A stretch of 64,000 bases of DNA from Nephromyces sp. MM_2019 (lineage: Eukaryota; Apicomplexa; Aconoidasida; Nephromycida). The notes beneath the pieces were generated by a model. That model ran no database searches. It saw nothing but the letters and a program-made list of their open reading frames with translations, and was not told the origin of the DNA. Below are positions 57,273 through 64,000 of the stretch, piece by piece. Within the stretch, counting starts at the first letter, position 1, and every line of letters starts with the position of its first letter. The DNA is taken from assembly GCA_015657535.1 (NCBI GenBank), contig JADHZB010002110.1, positions 1-64,000 of the forward strand, in the 5' to 3' direction. The translations under genes and the position numbers were made by a program.

Positions 57273-60200
57273 CTGCAGAGTAATCGTAGGGGCCGCAATT
57301 AGGTGTACATGAAGAATTAGTATGACACACTAGACGGCGCTAATAACGCACGATATACATAGTTAACGCATAGAAAATTCTTTAGGAGAATCTTAGAAAA
57401 ATTAATTCGTATTACTATCACCTTAATCCACAGTGTGTCGTTAATTTGGCTAACATGTATGATGTAGAGAAATGGTGGCAGGCTGGACTATGAAGTTAGA
57501 GCTGACTTAGAAGACATACACTAGAAATCGATTACGTGAATAAACGGGCAATCATTGGAGCTCACCACGTGAATTGAGCGAACTAGATTTATGCATGAAA
57601 GTAATGCAACTGTACCCAATCACCATGTTTTTGTGCAATGGGGTGAGTTGTTTTATACCTTATTAATCTTTTATAATTTAAAGGTGCTTACCTCAACACA
57701 TGTGACTATCAATTACTGCCGCTTTTTCCTGGTTGAAAAGCCATTTGATTTGCCGCATGATCAAAATAGACCTGATCGGCGATGTGCTACTTAATTATTC
57801 GCCATCACCACAGGAATATCACAACATTATTTTATGCGTGTGAGGAGCGCCACATTCTAGGCATAGCAAAAAAAATTAGTGTTTGCTACCCCCCCGCGTA
57901 TGCACGTTGTGTGACTTCCACGCTTGTCCTTCTCTGAGTTATTATTAATACGAAATAGACGTGTATTATTCCCGTGTAGGAGCAAAATAGCTATAATTGA
58001 TTCAGCAAACCAAGCGACACTTTGAGCATCGTGTGTATAGTTCAGCGCCTCCCACACAAAAAGCGGCGTAAGCGAAGTTGTTACCTTATGTGGTTGTACG
58101 TATGGCAACGAAGCGACATTCCAGTGCCGAACAGGCGTGCTGGCTGCGTGCTCGCTGCATCAATGAACAGGTTAAATGCAATGGGGTGCACTGATGTTTT
58201 CTATGCTCCTTGTGGAGTCTTCTAGATTCGTTAAGACGCTTTTGCAGATAGTGTATAGCCTAGAGCATGAAAATTCTAGAATTATGAAGGTAAGCTGATA
58301 ATATTGCGAACAGTATTTCGTCAGTTAATGGAGAGAGTAATGAAATGCAATGAGTAGGATATGCCTATGATTTCTCTTCTTCGTGGTGCTGCTATATTCT
58401 ATAACATCGATTTAAGACTAATTTTGAATTTCTGCCCGTGGCGGCCTGGATTAGCTACCGCATGTCGAAAAAATATAATTAAAAAACATTTTCGTTGGGT
58501 AAAAGAACTTCCTCCACGTATATACCCTTATTTTAAGAGCTTTTGTTTTGTAGGTGGCGTTATTTTCTGATGAATTTTGTGGTTTAAAGTTCTGCTCTGT
58601 CGATTGAGGGGGGCCGTAATAAGATCTTAAAGAGCTAGAGGGTGGAATATACAGGTAAGGTAGGCGCAATTGCTTGATAGTCGGAGCGCGGTTTGCGGAG
58701 TGTAATTACATGTTCAAACCAGCGCACACTAGTAGGCTAAAGGCCATTCGTCACAGGGTGTGCCGTGCGCGTGGGGAACTTGGCAAATTTCCCTGGGCTG
58801 GACTCTAGGTGGTATTGATCTTCTCTTAGATTAGGCTGCACAGCGAGACTAGTTCGCACATGCCGTTCAACATGGTAGCGAAGGGCATAACCCGCCTAAG
58901 GGCAATATGCTATAGCTACTAAACTTGTGCAATTTAATGTGGGTAAAATAGTACAAGAGCTAAAGGTATATGATGCCACGGCACAAGTTATGCAAGTAAT
59001 GTGGCTATATCGTGCTGTATTGCTGACTTAATAACATGAAATATATAAATTCCTTTGAATACCACGTTATAAAATTAAGGACTTCGGGACATAAGGCTGA
59101 TAATATACACGCTAGCAAATCTAACTATGCATAATATGTGCTGCGTGGCTATCTTCATATACTAGCATGCATACCTATTATGAGACTTCATGGTGTAAAG
59201 TCAGTTGAGAAATCGGGTCATTAAAGAACCGAGGGTGAAAGAGCGTCAGAGCAATATAGTGATAGCGTTTTATAACTGCAGCTGGTGGGTAAATGAGGGG
59301 TCCTAAGGCAACCTATGAAATAGTCTTGACCATCGAAAACTCCACTTCAGCGTTGATGAATTAAGCAGTATTCGTGAGCGTGCAGCTTAATGATCTATTA
59401 TAAGGTGGTCAAGAAAAGCTTTAGAAGGCAGAGTATTCGCTACTATAGTGCGGCAGGTTCCTCAGTTTCTTCCCATATGAGTCCAGCGTAATATACAAAG
59501 AAGTAAGCCTTCCCTCATCGACGCAGGTACTACATAGACGCCATTTAGCTAACAGCTGTGCACGATTATTATAAGCATCGCAGAAAAAAAAGGGCCGCCC
59601 TTCGTAAGGCTAGAAATGCGTTCGGCAGGCTGTCTGTGCCCACGAAAATTGTGTTGGGTGGATTGACGCGTGCAGAGTGTTATTCCTTTAAACATTTACA
59701 TCCAAAGCTGCAATTTTAGCTGGTAGCTAAGGCTTCAAGAAACAACTCTGAGCCTGCTGACAAACGCTACCGTCAATCACAATACTTAAATGACAGCCGC
59801 CGCATGATTTAGCCACAATCATGAGCTAAGAGTAATTTCCTGACAGTGCCAGTTGAATTTAACGGTAATTCGGGTGGCAGTAGCAGGAAGGAAGTGGTAA
59901 CGGCAACATCAGCGCCTTATATGGCTTTGATGCCCATTGGTAGTCAACAGCAACAATATATGATAGAATGTTTCAGCTAGTATCAACGTGGTTTTGGCGT
60001 TCACACACTTCTAAAAGGTCATCAGCTTCAACACGCTGCAGCTCACGTTAGACATCCATCCCAGAGAATCAGTACAAGTACGCACGAGGGAAAGTCCTCA
60101 ATGAAGGACAGCAATGGTCTGTCTTCCGCGTCTAACAACTCTGGATACTTATAAGAGGATTTCAATACACAAATTAGCCATACCCCATTCAAACTACAAT

Positions 60201-62736
60201 TGATAAAAATGAGGACGTGTGCCTTAGCTGCGCATCTGTTAATGCCTACCGTCAAGATTCTCCTGTAGCAAGCAGTCGAATTACTTTGCAGCTAACAGCT
60301 TCACCATAAATATCTTGTGCGATTTATCATGAATTAGCACCTATTTCCAGATTTCTTGCTACCGCTTTTATATGGAATTGGCTCCTCCTTTATCACTTCC
60401 AGCGCCAAGCTATAGAATCTCACTGGGAGATTACTATAGCCCATCAAACAACTAGCCATAAGCTCACTTTTTGACCGCTCGCCGAATCGTAACGGTGACA
60501 CACTACAAAAAGTTTGAAAAATATTCCAAAATATCCTCCGAATTTCGTGAGTATAGGCAGAAACCGGTATTATTAAGCAATACGGTGTGGCAGCTATTCA
60601 CAAGTATATAGTAAACTAAGGAAGTGCCAGCGCCACATCAGCAGCAAATAGAGTAAGCCATGGTAGGATAAGCACCTCCTCAAAAAAAATACAGTATCGC
60701 TACCAAAGATATAGTAAACAGCGAACAATGCAATTGTGCTAATTGATGTGTATAATTAAGACTTTAAACTAGGCTCATGCATGCAGATAATTATCGCCGA
60801 TGTATAACTCCGGTGTTTACTTGCAATTTAAGGAGCCGGTACTCAATAATTAGCTTATACCTAGCGGTATTTAGTAGGATTCGAATTGAACAATTCCTTA
60901 CAAAAGAGTTTACTAGCTCTAGAATTCGTCAGCTGCGAGAATTATTCACAAACTATCCATTTAAAAGAACACATGAAACAAATTTCTGAGCTCCTCACAT
61001 GAAATCACAAAAGAGAAAATTTCAGATTTTGAAACACGGCTGAAGAAACCGTCCTTTTGTTCTACACTTCATAAAGATAATAATGGTTAGCCATTCTTAA
61101 AGGCAATTCCATAGGTAGTAATATTTGGTAGCCGAAAAATCTTATAATTTTAGCTCAAGGAGAGAAATCAAGCATAAAACGGTACACCTTTATCATTGTA
61201 ACGGGAAATATTGAACTATACATGTGGAAATAATTACCAAGAAGCGCCCTGAACCATATTTCTGCCGGAATATATGTACATAGAACAATATAGTAAGGTA
61301 CTATATTAGTTCACAACTGGTGGACTGAGCGGAAGTCACATAAATGGATGACACATTCAAGAAAAAGTCTTTGATTATGCTAATATCAAGGAAAAATCAC
61401 TGACTGAACTTACAAACTTAATCGCAAGAACCAGAAAAGATGAAACCTGATAAAAGCGTAATAAAATTCCCAAAATTGAGCATACTTGCAGAACCGTGCC
61501 TTATAAACACAGAAGTAGCATGATACCTTGAAGGAACCAATTTCTTTACTAGTGAAGGCTCCTATTATCGCTCTTTCCTTTCTCATTTCCCTATTTATAG
61601 ACTAGATAGTTCACCTATATATCCAACTGAAAACCTCCAACATACAAAGGAAACGCCATAACGAAGTCAAACAAATAGGTGCTCAAAGGAGAGAAAAATT
61701 GGCAGTTCAAAGCACACTTTGGGAAGTGTACTGAAGTACTGACACACGCACGAAGTAATAAAGATTATATAAGTTCATCGTGCATTATACTTTAAAGCGC
61801 GGGAAACCTTCTAAATACGACACCGCAAAAAGCACACATGCAGGCAAACAAAAATACAAAAAAGCAACTGAAGAACATAAAAATAAAAGTGAAAAACATC
61901 AAAATACTATGCCCTAAAGCTAAGACACCTTACTCAATCAAACTAGTACACATATAAAATGAGCTGCAGGTAAGAAACAACTAAGGACTTGGCCCATCAG
62001 CGTACAAACGATTCCACTCCCGGGCTGTAACGCAAAAAAAAAGGCATTTTGTTTGGGAAGCAGCAACATTTTATCAAAAAAATACAAAAATATCGATAAA
62101 TCACCACATCGAGTACAAAATTGATTAAAAAAAAATTCTACAAATGACAGAGAATGCACATCTTCATGTAACGAGCGAAACTTAACACGAAAAAGCGGAA
62201 TAACGGTCACCTAACTCAAAGCACTCAAAAAATTCTTTCTACTGCAAAAATGTTTCGGTAAGGCCAATTCTGAAATAGCAAAACATTAAAACCGAATCTT
62301 ACAAGTTTTGATCACTACAAATTCAGAGAGTAAAAACATAAAATTATACAAATGCTCAAAGAAATTGCCATAGTTTGAACATACATAAAAGTAACAAGTG
62401 TCAAGCCTTTAGCACAGGAAACTACTGAAAAAAGCATTTTTGAAGAAAATAAAAAATATTTGACTGATGACCACCTCTAGGTCTACGTTCAGAAGTAGCT
62501 GTAAAAAAAGGGCTAAAATCCAAGAAAAAGCTACAAAATATCCCAAAACAGTTATGAAAAGCTACAAAAAATTCACAAAAAATCCCAAAAAATTCTAACG
62601 CAAGCAAAAAACCACCTACACAATTTAAAGCTCTAAGAAAGCTAACTGGCTTGACATATAAACATTTATAATTCTCCCAAAGCACAAGCTTTTGTAGCCT
62701 AAAATATCCAATAATTTCACGAAAAAAAACTTCTAC
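57273..62736. other. Intergenic or unresolved; presumably contains the 3' end of the UBC13 gene
   Basis: The last UBC13 exon, expected to start in phase 1 and encode a short 'ARxWTRxYA'-like helix, should lie below 62737 but was not located. No other conserved motif was recognised on either strand. A weak A-rich repeat (cccaaaaaattc-like) is present at about 62533-62597. Confidence 0.45.
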
Positions 62737-63845
62737 CTTTAGCTTCTGCAGCTCTTCGGTTTGCAATGAAATGCTCTGCTACTGCAGCATCGAGCGGGTC
62801 TGTCGGCTCAGGAGCACTAAGTAGCGCTTGTATACTAAGCAAAACTGTACGAATCTGAAGTGCAGGACTCCATTTATCTTTCAGTATATCCAAACAAATA
62901 CGACCGAGCCTATCCTGTAAGAAGATACACACACGGGAAAAGGCTAAGGCTTAACAAAAAATAAAGGACAAATACTCTATTTTTTTCCTTGTTACGCATA
63001 TCTAGAAGGATTTTTTGAGTACTTTCTGGATATTTGATACATTTCAAGGGAACAGGAATACAAAATAAATCTAAGACTTTCGTTTTTAACTGATAATTAG
63101 AACATTAAAAGTCATTTAAAGAGCTTTTTTGAAGATATTTTCATCATTTTTCAAGAATTTACAAAAAATTATTGGAAATGTTTTAATGATTCAAGGAGTA
63201 AAACTATACTAATTGAAGTAGAAAGTGTATTTGAGCCACACACATCTGTAATCCAAGGCTTAAAGCAGATTTTCTACAAACAAAATATTCCGAAAAACAT
63301 CCATAGAGCATTCTTAGCTACAAAGGGGGGGGAATAGCATGGATTAAATGCTGAAGGATAATCACTTAAACAAGCTTTCCAATAAACACATACATACTAC
63401 AAGTCAAGAATAGTAGCTGGTCGTAAAATGCACAAGCGTAAGCACGCATCAATGAAGAGAAAATTAATCGTATCAAGTTCATCCTACTTGAAGATAACTC
63501 GTGTGGGCAAGTAACGCACATATAGCTACAACCTAATATTCAAAAGATTTATCTCAATGGGAAAAATGATGCGCAGGCACATCATTTTGTAACCCTCTAA
63601 AGAGTTCCAAAGCATAGCACAAGCGTACCTGTAGCTATGGATGATTCATATACAAAGCATTATATAAAGGAAAGAGAGCGAGAAGATCTTGAACCTTTCC
63701 ATGCTAAAAACGAGTAATCATTTGAGATAAAAGATAATGCGAGAGCTTACGATATTTGGGTGGTAGATTCGAGTGAGAAACCTCACTTTAGGTGCCTCCA
63801 TGGGATAATCAGCAGGTAGAAAGAGTTCAAGTTTGTAACTCCCAG
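62737..63845 (-). CDS. Ubiquitin-conjugating enzyme E2 of the UBC13/UBE2N type, partial
   Basis: E2 enzyme that, with a UEV partner, assembles K63-linked ubiquitin chains for DNA-damage tolerance and signalling; these roles are family knowledge. Exon 63751-63845 (start after tttttttag, end ATC|gtaagc) reads [20 protein letters not shown] then [11 protein letters not shown]. Exon 62737-62914 (start after cttcttacag, end AAAG|gtagaa) reads [20 protein letters not shown], then [20 protein letters not shown] and [16 protein letters not shown]. The joined sequence contains the HPN motif and the active-site Cys in GRICLDIL. The [20 protein letters not shown] stretch is characteristic of UBC13 rather than other E2s. 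The N-terminal third lies beyond the right edge or between 63846 and 64000. The short C-terminal exon was not found. Intron 62915-63750 holds no recognised feature. Confidence 0.93.
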
Positions 63846-64000
63846 CTAAAAAAAGAATAAAACATCAAGCATGATGCTCACATGGCCATCTCTATACACT
63901 GAAGATGTGCATAGAGAAATTTCCGTATAAATTCCATAATCATTCAATTCATAGTGTGAAGATAAGCTCACAAAAATTTGCACACTAACCGAAGAGATCT

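Overview
This window is eukaryotic nuclear DNA. Coding sequence is broken into short exons by GT-AG introns of roughly 40 to 1,000 bases, there are no operons, and CA/GT microsatellites and minisatellites sit in introns. The left 26 kb is by eye very A+T-rich (long A and T runs); the rest is more balanced. Two large genes on the left resemble flagellar/ciliary proteins (a soluble-adenylyl-cyclase-like protein and an adenylate-kinase-9-like protein), which points to a flagellated protist. The histone deacetylase lacks the two-residue insertion that I recall from apicomplexan class I HDACs, so a core apicomplexan is unlikely; I cannot place the organism more exactly.

Layout. 197-10680 (+): soluble adenylyl cyclase (ADCY10)-like gene, 5' end outside the window; cyclase-domain tail, then a degenerate NTPase region and helical-repeat-like C-terminus. 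11616 to at least 25514 (+): a giant gene (more than 2,100 residues readable) with a divergent N-terminal half, a Lys/Asn/Glu-rich linker and at least three degenerate adenylate-kinase-like modules. 26971-29756 (+): unidentified multi-exon gene. 32618-33036 (+): a probable decayed CDK-like kinase fragment. 35997-45401 (+): class I histone deacetylase (RPD3/HDAC1 type), 12 well-supported exons, first exon not located. 49828-51839 (-): complete A20/AN1 zinc-finger protein, three exons, 266 residues. 56579-57272 (-): possible exons of an unidentified gene. 62737-63845 (-): UBC13-type ubiquitin-conjugating enzyme, two exons visible, the gene running off the right edge.

Function. The two left-hand genes would both belong to adenine-nucleotide/cAMP handling in a flagellum, although both look catalytically degenerate in the parts seen. 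HDAC, A20/AN1 protein and UBC13 are conserved chromatin and ubiquitin-pathway housekeeping genes. UBC13 makes K63-linked ubiquitin chains and A20/AN1 proteins bind ubiquitin, but their proximity here is not evidence of a functional link.

Exon boundaries were assigned by eye from splice consensus, unbroken reading frame and phase agreement between successive exons. No database search, alignment or base count was run. Family names come from remembered family patterns.
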